From assembly GCA_033065855.1 (NCBI GenBank), contig JAVXUO010001561.1, forward strand, positions 238,428 to 302,427: DNA of 64,000 bases. The letters run 5' to 3'. Below, piece by piece: positions 9,631-20,698 of this stretch (positions are counted from its first letter, which is position 1; each line of letters begins with the position of its first letter). Position numbers and translations under genes: made by a program. Under the pieces are notes generated by a model. That model saw only the letters and a list, made by a program, of their open reading frames with translations, had not been told where the DNA came from and did not search any database. This stretch comes from Escallonia rubra (taxonomy: Eukaryota > Streptophyta > Magnoliopsida > Escalloniales > Escalloniaceae).

Positions 9631-10728
9631 GTGAACTTTACAACTCAAAAAAGGGACTTTTGCTTTTCTTACAAAAATCACTTTCTCACTCTAGAATTTG
9701 GGAGCTCTTGGATTCTAGTGAGAGAAACGTAACTTCGGACCGTAGCATTGGACCCTGACTTGGACTATCGACTGTCGGCCCTATTCGTCTTAGCTTTGCC
9801 TTCGCAGCACTGCCATTCCTCACGGCTCGTCTGAGAAGCCTTGCCCTCAGCCCTTACTCCGTCTTTGCTATCTCCCACTTTGCATACTTGGAAGCTGACA
9901 CGGACTGCAGCCTTTGTGGCACCTCCACGTAAGTAAGAACCCACTTTCCTTGGCATAAAAAAGATCAACACCCTCATCGGTTTCATCCTCTTTGGCTAGT
10001 AGAGAGGATGGGACCAATGGACCGATCGGCCAAATCGGATGGATTTCATCCATAGCCTCGATAACGTCGGTTTCAAGCTCTTGGAATGAATTTCCAAGCA
10101 CCCACTTCAGCTTTTTCATGTCTTGAAATAATCCGCATAGCATTTTCGGGAAACTGCTTAGAGAACTTGAAGGAAGAATAAAAGATGGCAAGTCTTCGGT
10201 GCAGAGCGATGGCAATCCTGGCAATTCTACATTCATTTGGGGGTTCTCTAATGTTGGGAAGGAGTTTAGACTATTGTAAAAGCGGTAGTATATTGCGTAG
10301 AGTGTGCATGGTTGAATCCATAACATGGCACACAGAATCTCGTGCTTCGCCGCAACGTCGGACACCCATGGCACGAAAGGGTTGTTGATAATGCATGAGA
10401 ATTTTTTAGAGTGGCTTTGGATTAAAGCAGAAAGGTTTATAGGTCCAAACTTGCCTATGGTTTCCATGTAGTAGTCCATGTTGGCCTCGCGGTTGTAGTC
10501 GAGGCTTAAACCGTCGGAGAAGAAGTCAAGGTGACGCCGGCAACAGTCCTGGTGAAACTGTTAGACTGGGCAACCTCATTAGTTGCGAATGTAACTTGAA
10601 GGCCTTTGGAAACTAGGCGTTTGCCGAGTCTGAGCATGGGGTTTATGTGACCTTGAGCCGAGAATGCCACCATTAGTACATGCATCTCCTTTTTCTCTCC
10701 CTCCAAAGCCATTATCTCCGTGTGGATG

Positions 10729-10732
<4 letters not shown>

Positions 10733-10763
<31 letters not shown>
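10733..10763. promoter_or_regulatory. (GA)n/(CT)n tract in the 5' leader of the UGT pseudogene
   Basis: About 15 GA units lie 20 bp upstream of the pseudogene ATG. On the gene strand this is a CT-rich leader, as in the intact copy. CT-rich leaders are common in plant 5' UTRs; its role here is inferred. Confidence 0.7.
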
Positions 10764-10765
<2 letters not shown>

Positions 10766-11019
10766 AGCTTAGATGCAAAGAGATCACCACCTACATATAG
10801 AGATGACCCCTGGATTACAGTGTAATGCGACTATCAAAAGGAAAACGATGAAAGTACTGGGACGCTCATTTCTCCTTGCCACTCAATTATCTTTTCTGTG
10901 ACTAACATGACAAAAATGTGAAGGTTTGCAGTGATGTCATGCTGAGGATATCCGAAGATTGCATCTAGCTAATATTCTAGTGGTCGCAAAACAAAGGGTT
11001 TCCTATTTGAACTTCTCCA

Positions 11020-11325
11020 TGTAGGGTTAAAAGGCTAAATGAATGGAGAACATAGAAAGTACAGGAGAAACAGGAAAAGAATTGCAAGCTGATTTTATTG
11101 ACTCAAGAAGTCTTTCCGGAGTACTTCATTCAAAGAATCACATCAGCCATTTTATAGGCTTTTTGGTGAACAGACTCCCTAAACAAACTCAACAGAAATG
11201 AGAGAAACATGGCACAAACATGTAAGCACCAAATCAGGAGGAAACAGAAAGAAAATCTGAACTAACAAGACTTATTCAAACTGCAAAAAACAAAACCTTA
11301 TCCAGGTTTGAATCACTCTTCAACA
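11020..11325 (-). repeat. 3' LTR of the copia element
   Basis: 306 bp. On the minus strand it runs TGTTGAAGAGTG to TTAACCCTACA. The polyprotein stop codon (11313-11315) lies a few bases inside this LTR. Confidence 0.96.
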
Positions 11326-14300
11326 CTCCCCCTTGATTCAAACTTGCACACACCAAGACGTGATCTGAAGTAGACATGTTTTTCTCGAGGCAAAGACTTG
11401 GTAAGAATATCTGCAACTTGCTCATTTGTACCGCAAAACTTCAAGCTTATTACTTCATTAGCTACCAGTTCTCGAATGAAATGATGTCGTATATCTATGT
11501 GCTTTGATCTCCCATGATAAACTGGATTTTTTGTCATGGCTATTGCTGATGCATTATCACAAAAAATTTCAGTTGCTCCTTTCTGATCTTGAAGAAGATC
11601 AGCCAGCAATTTCCTAAGCCACACTGCTTGACACGCTGAAGAAGTTGCAGCAATATACTCTGCTTCCGATGATGACAATGCTACAGTTGCTTGTCTCTTT
11701 GAAGTCCAAGTGATAGCCCCAGATCCGAGATTAAAAATACTGCCAGAAGTACTTCTTCTATCATCTAAACAACCAGCCCAATCGCTATCAGAGAAGCCAA
11801 CTAATCTGAAATTAGACACTTGTGAATACCATAACCCAAAATCTCTTGTTCCAGCAATGTAACGTAGAATCCTCTTAGCTGCTCCAAGATGATGTGCTGT
11901 TGGATTATGCATAAATCTGGAAACAACTCCAACAGAAAACGCAATGTCAGGCCGCGTATGTGTCAAATAAATCAAGCCGCCAACTAAACTTCTGAAGAAT
12001 CTTCCATCTGTTGATTGTGTCCCATCTTCAATCTTCAATTTCTCATTGACATTCATAGGAGTTGCTGCCACTTTACAATTGAGCATGTTAAATTTTTTGA
12101 GAAGATCAGTTGCATATTTCTTTTGTGAAATGAAGATTCCATCTTTTCCTTGCTTCACCTCTAACCCAAGGAAATACTGCAGCAAATCTAAATCTGTCAT
12201 CTCAAATTCACTCATCATGCAAGACTTGAATTCTGATACAAGAGAATAAGAGGAACCCACATATATCATATCGTCGACATACAAACACACCAACAAAAAA
12301 TCATTGTTACCATGCTTTTTCACGTAGAGTGTAGGCTCATTCTCACTTCTTTCAAATCCATGTTGACAGAAATAGGAATCAATCCTACTGTACCATGCTC
12401 TTGGAGCCTGCTTTAGGCCATAGAGAGCCTTCTTTAGCTTGTACACTTTCTCTTCCTGTTCTTTTACTATGAAACCTTCTGGTTGAGTCACATATACCTC
12501 TTCTTTCAATTCACCATTAAGAAAAGCAGATTTAACATCAAATTGAAAAATAGGCCAATTAAGTTGAGCAGCCAAGCCTAAAATAGCTCTTACAGTTTCA
12601 AATCGAGCAACTGGAGAGAAAGTTTCTTCAAAGTCAATACCTTGTTTTTGTGAGTACCCCTTTGCTACCAACCGTGCCTTGTGTTTTTGTAAACTTCCAT
12701 CAGCGTGATACTTTGTTTTGAATATCCATTTTAACCCAATAACATTCTTTCCTTGAGGAAGTTCCACCAAGTCCCAAGTTTCATTCTTTTCAATAACCAT
12801 GAGCTCTTCTTCCATTGCAATTCTCCATTCATTTTTCTTCACAGCTTCTTCGAAACTTGTTGGATCTGATGCAAAAAGAGCAAATGTGCAAGACTCATAA
12901 ATGTCTCTCAAGGATCTAAATTTCCTTGGTGGGGTCTCATCAGAGGATTCTTCAGAAGTGAGTAAATCGTTGCTGCTTGATCTGCTTGGAGTGGAATCTG
13001 GAGTGGGATTAGGTGTATCTGCTACTTCATTCAAAGAAGGTTCAACTTCCTTTAAAACTGGAAATTTTGATTCCACGCTGCGAATTTTCCAATCCCAAGC
13101 TGCACTTTCATCGAATACCACATTTCTGCTAATGATTATTTTGCCACTAATTGGGTTATATAACCGATATGCTTTGGATTGTGCACAATAACCAACAAAA
13201 ATACATTTTTGAGATTTCTCATCAAGTTTTTGTCGAGCTTGAGAGTTTACCAAAGCATAGGCAATACAACCAAAAATCTTCAAATGACTTACTTGTGGTT
13301 TTGTACCTCTCCAAGCTTCATATGGTGTTTGATAAAGAACTGCCTTTGTAGGAGAGATATTCAGCAAGTACACTGCAAAAGCAACAGCTTCTGCCCAAAA
13401 ATGGTTAGGAATACCCTTGGCCTTTAGCAAGCTTCTGGCCATCTCAATAGTGGTTCGATTCTTGCGTTCAGCTACTCCGTTTTGCTCTGGAGTATATGGT
13501 GCTGTTAATTCCCTACAAATACCACTTTCCTCGCAAAAACTATTAAATTCACGAGACGTAAATTCACCACCCCTATCTGTACGAAGAGTCTTGATACATT
13601 TTCCACTCTGCTTCTCAACAAATACCTTGAATTTCTTGAACATTTCGAAAGTTTCTGACTTGAACTCAAGAAAATATACCCAACTCATACGACTATAATC
13701 ATCAATAAATAACAAAAAATACCGACTTCCACCAAGTGATTGAGTGTTCATAGGCCCACATAAATCGGCATGTACTAACTCAAGGCAAGCTGATGCCCTC
13801 CAGGATTTTCCTACAGGAAAAGGTCTTCTAGTCTGCTTTCCATAAATGCATCCTTCACATACCATATCTATTGACTCAATCTTTGGTAATCCAAGAACCA
13901 TTTCATTCTGACTCAACAATTTCAGACCATTGATGTTTAGATGCCCATATCGTAAATGCCACAAACTTGTTTCATTTTTCTCCCTAGCAACCAAAGCATG
14001 ATTTTCAACACTTGCAATTTCAAGAGGAAACAAATTGTTTTCTGCCATGCAAACCTTTGCCAAAATCTGTCCAGATTTTTTATCTTTAATCTCACATGAC
14101 CCATTATCAAACCAAATTGAGTATCCACTACAAATTAATTGCCCAACACTCAACAAATTATGTGCCAAACTAGGAGAAAACAGGACATCATGAAGAAGCT
14201 TAACTTTTCCATGGCTATTCTTTACAGCAACCGTACCTTTGCCTTCTACCTCAATTTGCTTATCATCTCCAAGCCGAATTAGCTTCTTAAATGACTCATC

Positions 14301-15272
14301 AAGTTCTTTGAACATTGATCTTGCGCCTGTCATATGATTAGAACAGCCGCTGTCCACAAACCAAATACCGTTTTCAACATTAGTATCATTAAAACTAGCC
14401 ATGAACAACTTACTTTCTTCTTCATCTTTCATTTCCTCTGCATAACTTGCGAGCTTGTCATTGCTGTCACAATTCACTGCTATGTGCCCAAATTTTCCAC
14501 ACTTGTAGCATTGGACTCCATGATATGACCCAAAAAAACGCCCTCTGCCTCGGCTTCTACCACGAAAACCACCTCTGCTGTGTCCTCTGCCCCTTTGATT
14601 TGATGACTCCTCTCTCACTTGAAATGCTTTCTCTTCATTTTTTGTTTCAAGTGATCTGTTCAACCTTGCCTCATGTGCTTGCAAAGAGCCCATTAGTTCA
14701 TCAAATGCATAAACACTTAAATCTTTAGACTCTTCAATTGCAGCTACTACGTGATCAAATGTTGGAGTTAAGCTCCTTAAAACTTTTGCAACTACTATTT
14801 CATCAGTTATCTGCTCACCATACGACTTCATTTGGCTAACAATTGCAGTAACTCTAGACAAGAAATCTTGCACAGACTCATTATTTCTCATAAACAGTGT
14901 TTCGAAGTCACGGCGAAGAGACTGAAGTTTCACGGTAATTACCTTTGATGAACCTTGAAACTCCTTGTGCAAAATTTCCCAAGCTTCCTTTGAAGTAGTT
15001 GCTGCTGCAATTCTTGAAAAAATGGTCTCATGAACTGCTTGCTGAATGAACAAAAGGGCTTTATTATCCTTCTTCTTATTCTCCTTTAATCTGTTGTTGT
15101 TTTCTTCATCTGGATCAGCATATCCATTTTCAACCAGCTCCCAGAGATCTTGAGATTTGAACAACGTCTTCATCTTGATGCTCCAGAATTCAAAATTTTC
15201 ATCTTTGAATATGGGAATCAAAGATTGAGAGAAATTCACTGAATTTCCCCTGGCTGCCATACTTTTACTCAC
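11313..15272 (-). CDS. Copia gag-pol polyprotein, intact, 1319 aa
   Basis: This is the single polyprotein that packages, processes, reverse transcribes and integrates the element. Domains are in copia order. The gag part spans about residues 15-245, ending in an RG-rich stretch, with a CCHC knuckle [14 protein letters not shown] at 255-268. The protease has D-S-G at 307-309. The integrase starts with the [16 protein letters not shown] zinc region (about 439-478) and continues into the DDE core: HADLCGPM (about 501), RTDRGGEF (about 564) and [13 protein letters not shown] (about 594-606). The reverse transcriptase has [34 protein letters not shown] and the catalytic YVDD near 998-1001. RNase H has SDSDWAGC and [10 protein letters not shown] near 1161-1207. 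No stop or frameshift is present and all key residues are there. The start at 15272 was chosen as the first ATG after the primer site; an ATG four codons later is equally possible. Confidence 0.97.
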   Translation of the reverse strand: MSKSMAARGNSVNFSQSLIPIFKDENFEFWSIKMKTLFKSQDLWELVENGYADPDEENNNRLKENKKKDNKALLFIQQAVHETIFSRIAAATTSKEAWEILHKEFQGSSKVITVKLQSLRRDFETLFMRNNESVQDFLSRVTAIVSQMKSYGEQITDEIVVAKVLRSLTPTFDHVVAAIEESKDLSVYAFDELMGSLQAHEARLNRSLETKNEEKAFQVREESSNQRGRGHSRGGFRGRSRGRGRFFGSYHGVQCYKCGKFGHIAVNCDSNDKLASYAEEMKDEEESKLFMASFNDTNVENGIWFVDSGCSNHMTGARSMFKELDESFKKLIRLGDDKQIEVEGKGTVAVKNSHGKVKLLHDVLFSPSLAHNLLSVGQLICSGYSIWFDNGSCEIKDKKSGQILAKVCMAENNLFPLEIASVENHALVAREKNETSLWHLRYGHLNINGLKLLSQNEMVLGLPKIESIDMVCEGCIYGKQTRRPFPVGKSWRASACLELVHADLCGPMNTQSLGGSRYFLLFIDDYSRMSWVYFLEFKSETFEMFKKFKVFVEKQSGKCIKTLRTDRGGEFTSREFNSFCEESGICRELTAPYTPEQNGVAERKNRTTIEMARSLLKAKGIPNHFWAEAVAFAVYLLNISPTKAVLYQTPYEAWRGTKPQVSHLKIFGCIAYALVNSQARQKLDEKSQKCIFVGYCAQSKAYRLYNPISGKIIISRNVVFDESAAWDWKIRSVESKFPVLKEVEPSLNEVADTPNPTPDSTPSRSSSNDLLTSEESSDETPPRKFRSLRDIYESCTFALFASDPTSFEEAVKKNEWRIAMEEELMVIEKNETWDLVELPQGKNVIGLKWIFKTKYHADGSLQKHKARLVAKGYSQKQGIDFEETFSPVARFETVRAILGLAAQLNWPIFQFDVKSAFLNGELKEEVYVTQPEGFIVKEQEEKVYKLKKALYGLKQAPRAWYSRIDSYFCQHGFERSENEPTLYVKKHGNNDFLLVCLYVDDMIYVGSSYSLVSEFKSCMMSEFEMTDLDLLQYFLGLEVKQGKDGIFISQKKYATDLLKKFNMLNCKVAATPMNVNEKLKIEDGTQSTDGRFFRSLVGGLIYLTHTRPDIAFSVGVVSRFMHNPTAHHLGAAKRILRYIAGTRDFGLWYSQVSNFRLVGFSDSDWAGCLDDRRSTSGSIFNLGSGAITWTSKRQATVALSSSEAEYIAATSSACQAVWLRKLLADLLQDQKGATEIFCDNASAIAMTKNPVYHGRSKHIDIRHHFIRELVANEVISLKFCGTNEQVADILTKSLPREKHVYFRSRLGVCKFESRGSVEE
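11326..11334 (-). promoter_or_regulatory. Polypurine tract of the copia element
   Basis: AAGGGGGAG on the minus strand, directly before the 3' LTR. It would prime plus-strand DNA synthesis. Confidence 0.85.
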
Positions 15273-15300
15273 CCACTATGCCCAGTAATGATACGAACCT

Positions 15301-15312
15301 GCTCTGGTACCA
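15301..15312 (-). promoter_or_regulatory. Primer binding site of the copia element
   Basis: TGGTACCAGAGC on the minus strand, three bases inside the 5' LTR. It differs at one base from the usual TGGTATCAGAGC that pairs with initiator tRNA-Met. Confidence 0.9.
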
Positions 15313-15315
15313 CAA

Positions 15316-15621
15316 TGTAGGGTTAAAAGGCTAAATGAATGGAGAACATAGAAAGTACAGGAGAAACAGGAAAAGAATTGCAAGCTGATTTTATTGACTC
15401 AAGAAGTCTTTCCGGAGTACTTCATTCAAAGAATCACATCAGCCATTTTATAGGCTTTTTGGTGAACAGACTCCCTAAACAAACTCAACAGAAATGAGAG
15501 AAACATGGCACAAACATGTAAGCACCAAATCAGGAGGAAACAGAAAGAAAATCTGAACTAACAAGACTTATTCAAACTGCAAAAAACAAAACCTTATCCA
15601 GGTTTGAATCACTCTTCAACA
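15316..15621 (-). repeat. 5' LTR of the copia element
   Basis: 306 bp, apparently identical to the 3' LTR. It carries the element's promoter; I did not single out a TATA box. Confidence 0.96.
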
Positions 15622-16010
15622 CTCCATGCCACTCAATTATCTTTTCGTCTCTGTGTTTGCATGTATGCGGTTCTCATTCACTTGCTTGTTTAGGTCTTCC
15701 AGTTGGCTTTTCCCACTGAAAGACCAAAACAATAAAAGGCCAACTGGAAGACCAAAACAATAATAATGGTCTATGTAGGACCCTTTAAAGTTACGACTTC
15801 GGAGATTAATAGGAACACTGTAATTATCCCTTCTTAATTAATCAGTAGAGAAATTGGTAAATTACAAGCTCTGCTCCGGATACAAATGTGAGAGACGGCA
15901 TAAAGGTCCTCTTCCTTTACGTGCAGTAACCTTATCTTGGTGCATTGACCTATTTGTCGGCAAATCCAAAGCACTTTTATATCGACCATTATACAACAAG
16001 ATATTCCCGA

Positions 16011-17387
16011 TCAGCAGTTGCCAATGATCTCATCTACGAACAACTGGATATTCCGGTCCGACGAACCACCGTCTGCCACCGCCTCCCTCGCCGCCTGCTT
16101 CAGCTTGGCTGCATTAATCTTATATTCCTCCGACCTTGGGCCGCTCATTATTTCCTGTATGCATTTTTCTACTTCCTCGCTGCCAAGCAAACCTTCTTGG
16201 TTCTTTGTGAGCCTCACGCCGATATGCAAAACATCGGTTACGAGCTTGGCGTTCGTCGGCTGGTCCGTCCATTGCGGATAGGCTATAATTGGTACCCCTG
16301 CCGTGATGCTCTCTGACAATGAATTCCAACCGCAATGACTCAGAAAACAAGCCACAGACGGGTGTGCTAACACCTGTGTTTGAGGACTCCACTTCACAAT
16401 AAGTCCTTGGTCTCCCATATCATTCTGTAATGGCATTGTCCCTTCACTCTCTTCCGACTCGGAATCTGACGGCTTTACTACCCAAAGAAATGGATGTCCG
16501 CTTCTTTTTAAGGCGGTTGCAATGCTCTTTATTTCCTTTGGCGTTTGCGTAAGAAGGCTTCCGAAAGATATGTAGATAACCGAGGAAGGCTTTTGTTGAT
16601 TGAGCCATTCGATACAGGTATCCTCTGATTTGAAAAGATCAACACCCTCATCGGTTTCATCCTCTTTGCCTAGTAGAGAGGATGGGACCAATGGACCGAT
16701 CGGCCAAATCGGATGGATTTTATCCATAGCCTCAATAACGTCGGCTTCGAGCTCTTGGAATGAATTTCCAAGCACCCACTTCAGATTTTTCATGTCTTGA
16801 AATAATCCGCACAGCATTTTCGGGAAACTGCTTAGAGAACTTGAAGGAAGAATAAAAGATGGCAAGTCTTCGGTGCAGAGCGATGGCAATCCTGGCAATT
16901 CTACATTCATTTGAGGGTTCTCTGATGTTGGAAAGGAGTTGAGGTTATTGTAAAAGCGGTAGTATATTGCGTAGAGTGTGCATGGTTGAATCCATAACAT
17001 GGCACACGGGATCTCGTGCTTCGCCGCAACGTCTGACACCCATGGCACGAAAGGGTTGTTGATAATGCATGAGAATTTTTTAGAGTGGCTTTGGATTAAA
17101 GCAGAAAGGTTTATAGGTCCAAACTTGCCTATGGTTTCCATGTAGTAGTCCATGTTGGCCACGCGGTCGTAGTCGAGGCCTAGACCGTCGGAGAAGAACT
17201 CGAGGTGGACGCCAGCGACAGTCTTGGTGAAACTGTTGGACTGGGCAACCTCATTAGTTGCGAATGTAACTTGAAGGCCTTTGGAAACTAGGCGTTTGCC
17301 GAATCTGAGCATGGGGTTTATGTGACCTTGAGCTGAGAATGCCACCATTAGTACATGCATCTCTTTTTTCTCTCCCTCCAAAGCCAT
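16011..17387 (-). CDS. UDP-glycosyltransferase, UGT84/group L-like, intact, 458 aa
   Basis: This is a family 1 glycosyltransferase that would transfer a sugar, probably glucose from UDP-glucose, to a small acceptor in the cytosol. The catalytic His is H22 in AFSAQGHINPM. The PSPG donor-binding box is complete at residues 333-376 (WSPQTQVLAH, then HCGWNS, ending WTDQ). The final Gln is usual for UDP-glucose users. The INNPFVPWVSDVA stretch at about 109-121 resembles group L (UGT84-type) enzymes that form glucose esters of phenolic acids, with Asn in the place of the activating Asp of other groups. The gene has no intron and its length is normal or slightly short (family about 455-495). The acceptor cannot be told from sequence. 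The ATG at 17387 lies just below a (CT)n leader, as in copy 1. This is the only intact cellular gene wholly inside the window. Confidence 0.93.
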   Translation of the reverse strand: MALEGEKKEMHVLMVAFSAQGHINPMLRFGKRLVSKGLQVTFATNEVAQSNSFTKTVAGVHLEFFSDGLGLDYDRVANMDYYMETIGKFGPINLSALIQSHSKKFSCIINNPFVPWVSDVAAKHEIPCAMLWIQPCTLYAIYYRFYNNLNSFPTSENPQMNVELPGLPSLCTEDLPSFILPSSSLSSFPKMLCGLFQDMKNLKWVLGNSFQELEADVIEAMDKIHPIWPIGPLVPSSLLGKEDETDEGVDLFKSEDTCIEWLNQQKPSSVIYISFGSLLTQTPKEIKSIATALKRSGHPFLWVVKPSDSESEESEGTMPLQNDMGDQGLIVKWSPQTQVLAHPSVACFLSHCGWNSLSESITAGVPIIAYPQWTDQPTNAKLVTDVLHIGVRLTKNQEGLLGSEEVEKCIQEIMSGPRSEEYKINAAKLKQAAREAVADGGSSDRNIQLFVDEIIGNC

Positions 17388-17397
17388 TATCTCCGTG

Positions 17398-17399
<2 letters not shown>

Positions 17400-17443
<44 letters not shown>
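17400..17443. promoter_or_regulatory. (GA)n/(CT)n tract in the 5' leader of the UGT
   Basis: About 21 GA units, 13 bp upstream of the ATG. It is longer than in copy 1. Gene-strand CT repeats in leaders can bind GAGA-type factors (BPC family); a role here is inference. Confidence 0.75.
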
Positions 17444-17446
<3 letters not shown>

Positions 17447-17850
17447 CTTAGATGCGAGGATACCACCTACTTAAAGAGATAGCTTAGATGCAAGGATACG
17501 ACGATGAAAGTACTGGGAACGCTCATTTCTCCTTGGGGGGCTTGTGTGGTTTCGATGGGACTGTATATTTTTGTGACTAACATGACAAAAATGTGAAGGT
17601 TTGCAGTGATGTCATAACATATGACCATTCCAGTTGTCAGCCAAACAAAGGGTTTCCTATTTGAACTTCTCCATGCCACTCAATTATCTTTTCGTTTCTG
17701 TGTTTGCATGTATGCGGTCCTCATTCACTTGCATGTTTAGGTCTTTTCCGTTGGCTTTTCCAACTGGAAGACCTGAACAATATATAATAATAGTCGATGT
17801 AGGACCCTTTAAAGTTAGGACTCGGGAGATTAATTGGGAGATTGAGTATA

Positions 17851-18473
17851 CATATCTAACACTCCTGATTGTTTGCCGACATATGTTGCGTGGAGTCATG
17901 TAATTTGGAGGCTCTACGTACGGTGACTCCTTATGCTTTGAATCTATAGACTCCAAATCATTCGTACATCAGCTGGGCAAAGTCGATTTTCAATCCAACC
18001 AAAAAAAAGTCGATTTTCAAGTGAAGACAGATTTCCAAAGAATATGCTCAAGGCGTGTCTAGTTTTGTCACTATATATATGCTTCTAAGCATATTGCAAT
18101 GGAGGCGTTCTTACTTTCTTACTTTTTAAGGCAGAAAGTGACACCTTCCCTTACTCATTCCTACGCGAGTGTGCTGAATTTGTTAAAGCATAATTTAGAT
18201 TGTTTGACTCGTTTTCTGTAAATATAAGAATCTAGAGCAGATGATAACTTAATATGGTATTGAAACTCGGATTTGATAAAGTTTTGGGTTCGATTCTTTA
18301 TATTTTGATACTTGATTTCCTTTATTATAGTATAATTTGCACTTTGTTTATTTATGTACTTGACGATATTGTATCTTGATTTGTTTATCTACGTGCAATC
18401 AGAAGTTTGCACATGAAAAATAATTTAGAGCATGGTATATACTGTTCAACTCATTCTCTATCTGCTTAAGTTT
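17851..18473. other. Intergenic sequence, no gene recognised
   Basis: AT-rich. It holds two loosely similar ATAATTTAGA...CTCATTCTCT segments (about 18189 and 18420) around a phrase ATGGTATTGAAACTCGG and GGGTTCGATTC. These recall a degraded primer site or a SINE B box, but neither identity is secure. Confidence 0.4.
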
Positions 18474-19429
18474 TGTTCCCAACCTATCTTGGCCACACCT
18501 AAAGGCCCACTGGGGTCCCAATTTCCATGACACGTCCGCATAAGCACCAGTCAATATTCAACGCTCACAGGCCGGTCAATGCGTCACATAATCAACTCAC
18601 ATGCTTTTTCCCTTTGTAAAGCAACCTTGGTGTGCCTTCCACCTTGGGAGGGTCGGCCACCTTAAGGGGTCGGCCACCTTGGGGGGGTCGGCCACCTCGG
18701 GGGGTCGGCCACTTACCTTGATGACCGACGACCATCGTTCACGGTTGCACGCCGTAGTCGCGATGACCGTGGCTCGTCGCCGCGCTCTGTCGTCACGATC
18801 ATCGCTCGCGACCGCGTCCCGTCTCCGCGAAGCCCGCTGTTGCCCAGGCGCTGGCTTCACTGCGCCCGTCCCTCGCCGTAGCCGCGCCCGCGCGCCGGCT
18901 TTACGGCGCCCGTCGTCGTCGCCCATGAGCCGGCTCCGTGACTTATGTGCCCGTCGTCCGGACGTCATCTCCCCGACCTTCGTCGCCTGCGTTCGCGCGC
19001 CAGCTCCGCGACTCCCGTCGCCCGCGTTCCATCTCCGTGACCTTCGTTGCTCGCGTCCGCATGACAACTCCATGACTCCCGTCGCCCACGCGCCGTCTCC
19101 GCGACCCCCGTCGCCGGCGCCCGCGCACCGCACTTTATATAGTGCTCACTCACCACCCATGGTCGCATGACGCTCGTTGTCGCCCTCGCGTCGTCGTCGC
19201 AACAACCGTCACATGCGGCCGTGCATTGTCATCTAGGTACCGTCTTTGCGACAACTATCACATGTACGCTCTTTAACACTCGTCGCCGCGCCCATGCGCC
19301 GTGCCACTTTGATGACATGCCCCCCGGGTACCACACTCATTCACCACACCATGTGCACCTTGCCTTGGTCGTGGAACATGCTTCGACCCACTCTCCGGAG
19401 TGTGCAGCATCCTGCGGGGATTGGCGACT

Positions 19430-19980
19430 CCTCCGTGACACTCTCTCCGCCAGGGAGCTTTTCAACTCCCTTTCCGCCAGGTAGACAGCTCTTCCGGGAT
19501 GCTACCTCGGCCAGTCGGGTAGAAGGCTCCTCCGGGATGCTACCTTGACGCGATCTGAGTGCTTCAGCACAAGGACTTACCCGCGGGGATAGGCGATTCC
19601 TCCGGGACACTACCTTCCCCAGGGAGCTTTTCAACTCCCCTTCCGCCAGGTAGACGGCTCCTCCGAGATGATACCTCGGCCAGTCGGGTAGACGGCTCCT
19701 CCGGGATGCTACCTTGATGCGCTCCCAGTGCTTCGGCACAAGGACTCACCCGCGGGGATAGGCGACTCCTCGAGGACACTATCTCCGCCAGGAAGCTCTC
19801 CAACTCCCATTCCACCAGGTAGACGGCTCCTCCGGGATGCTACCTCGGCCCGTCGGGTAGACGGCTCATCCGGGATGCTACCTTGACGCGCTCCGACTGC
19901 TCCGGCACAAGGACTCACCCACGGGATAGGCGTGCCCTCCGGGACACTATCTCCGCCAGGGTGTCTTCGTGACTGACCTA
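19430..19980. repeat. Tandem repeat block in the 5' LTR (CTCCGGGATGCTACC type)
   Basis: About three units of 170-190 bp share GGCGACTCCTC, CAGGGAGCTTTTCAACTCC, CCAGGTAGACGGCTCC and GCACAAGGACTCACCCGC. The 3' LTR has fewer units (about 25120-25390). Confidence 0.85.
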
Positions 19981-20357
19981 CGTGCTCCGGCACCAGGGGC
20001 TTGCGTCGGCACCCCTAGCGACTATGACCCCCGGGTCACTCCAAGACTGGAGCAGGTCTTCAGAGGGCGTCGCGCCTAGTCCGCCTGGCAGTTGGGCGTC
20101 AGGTCTTCTCCACCGCTGCCAGGACTGTGGGACTCTGCAAGGGCTTGGATTGGTGGCTAGATCAAGGGGTGTTCTCTGGTAGCACCAATGTTGTGGGAGC
20201 CAGTCTTTCCAGATAGACAGAGCGACGCTGTGAGGAGCAGGCCGGGTGAATATGCGATTCGATAGTCTGTGGAGCACTGGCACTTGTGGACCCCTCAGTG
20301 ACGTGTCACTCCCGGGGAGAGCCACGTGTCGCGTGATGACATCATCATCTTAACCTC

Positions 20358-20365
20358 TATAAATA
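20358..20365 (+). promoter_or_regulatory. TATA box of the 5' LTR
   Basis: TATAAATA after GTGACGTGTCACTCCC. The same element is seen at 25786-25793 in the 3' LTR and at 9623-9630 in the solo LTR. Confidence 0.75.
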
Positions 20366-20698
20366 GTGGACTTTGGATTTCATTTTCAACAGAAATCTCT
20401 CATTTGACAATTTCACTTTCTCTCTCTAAAACCCATTCTCTCTGGAATTCTAGAGAGAGAAACCTACAAGACACTGACTCTGGACCTAAGCATCAGACTG
20501 TGACTGTCGTCGTATATTCACCGTGTGTCGTCGCCTTCGCAGCACTGCCACCCGCAGGCTCTGTCTGAGAAGCCCTTGATCTCTGCCCTTGTTCCACCAT
20601 TGTTGCATCCCACTTTAACATACTTGGCATCTGACTCGGACTGCATTCTTTGTGGCACCTCCACGTCGACTGCGAACCCACTTTCATTGGCATCATTT

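Larger units (their letters stand above)
6987..9958 (+). mobile_element. Solo LTR of a Ty3/Gypsy element inside the UGT pseudogene
   Basis: The LTR begins TGTTCCCAACC and ends GGCATAA (an aged GGCATCA). It is flanked by AAAAG at 6982-6986 and 9959-9963, which matches the uninterrupted site in the intact UGT copy. No gag or pol is present, so this is a solo LTR left by LTR-LTR recombination. Its start and its last 450 bp (promoter, leader and end) resemble the LTRs of the gag-only element at 18474-26151, so they are one family. The middle is filled with several unrelated tandem repeats (separate entries). Its transcription direction is opposite to the UGT. Confidence 0.9.
6352..10712 (-). pseudogene. 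UGT84-like glycosyltransferase pseudogene (copy 1), split by a solo LTR
   Basis: This is a disabled paralogue of the intact UGT at 16011-17387. The 5' half (10712 to about 9959) and the 3' half (6986 to 6352) are near-identical to it. Three lesions are visible. (1) One G is missing near 10531 (GGTGACGCC against GGTGGACGCC in the intact copy), which shifts frame after about residue 60. (2) A 2972-bp LTR is inserted after the D-E-G-V-D-L-F codons, flanked by the 5-bp duplication AAAAG. (3) An 8-bp insertion near 6766-6778 duplicates TTCTTTAA and gives a stop after the T-M-P-L residues. The PSPG box is still readable downstream of this (WSPQTQVLAH then HCGWNS and DQ). Promoter flank, a (GA)n tract and 3' flank are shared with copy 2, so this is a tandem duplicate that died. 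Confidence 0.95.
11020..15621 (-). mobile_element. Complete, apparently young Ty1/copia retrotransposon
   Basis: The 4602-bp element has 306-bp LTRs at 11020-11325 and 15316-15621, bounded by TG...CA, and the 5-bp target duplication CTCCA at 11015-11019 and 15622-15626. I read the two LTRs base by base and saw no difference. The target site can be read uninterrupted in the paralogous flank of UGT copy 2 near 17670, so the empty site is known. It has a primer binding site, a purine tract and one uninterrupted polyprotein. It inserted about 300 bp upstream of the UGT pseudogene start. Confidence 0.97.
15838..17850. repeat. Second unit of a tandem UGT duplication
   Basis: The 3' flank here (from the AATCAGTAGAGAAATTGG text at about 15838) matches the 3' flank of copy 1 at 6148-6350. 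The 5' flank (17460-17850) matches 10765-11019 joined to 15626-15830. The older unit is therefore about 6148-15830, expanded by the copia and the solo LTR. The duplication junction lies near 15830-15840. Confidence 0.85.
18474..20695 (+). repeat. 5' LTR of the gag-only Gypsy element
   Basis: 2222 bp. It includes a GC-rich stretch with short CGTCGCCCGCG-type repeats (18720-19140), a tandem repeat block (about 19430-19980), a TATA box and a leader ending at GGCATCA. Confidence 0.92.

Noticed and set aside
18250-18300. Possible tRNA-derived SINE (GGGTTCGATTC as a B box)
   Set aside because: No convincing A box at the right distance, no poly-A or TSD. The nearby ATGGTATTGAAACTC could equally be a degraded primer site.
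18597-19170. Overlapping 178- and 189-codon frames on opposite strands
   Set aside because: GC-rich repeats of CGTCGCCCGCG type within the LTR of the gag-only Gypsy element leave both strands open. No motif.
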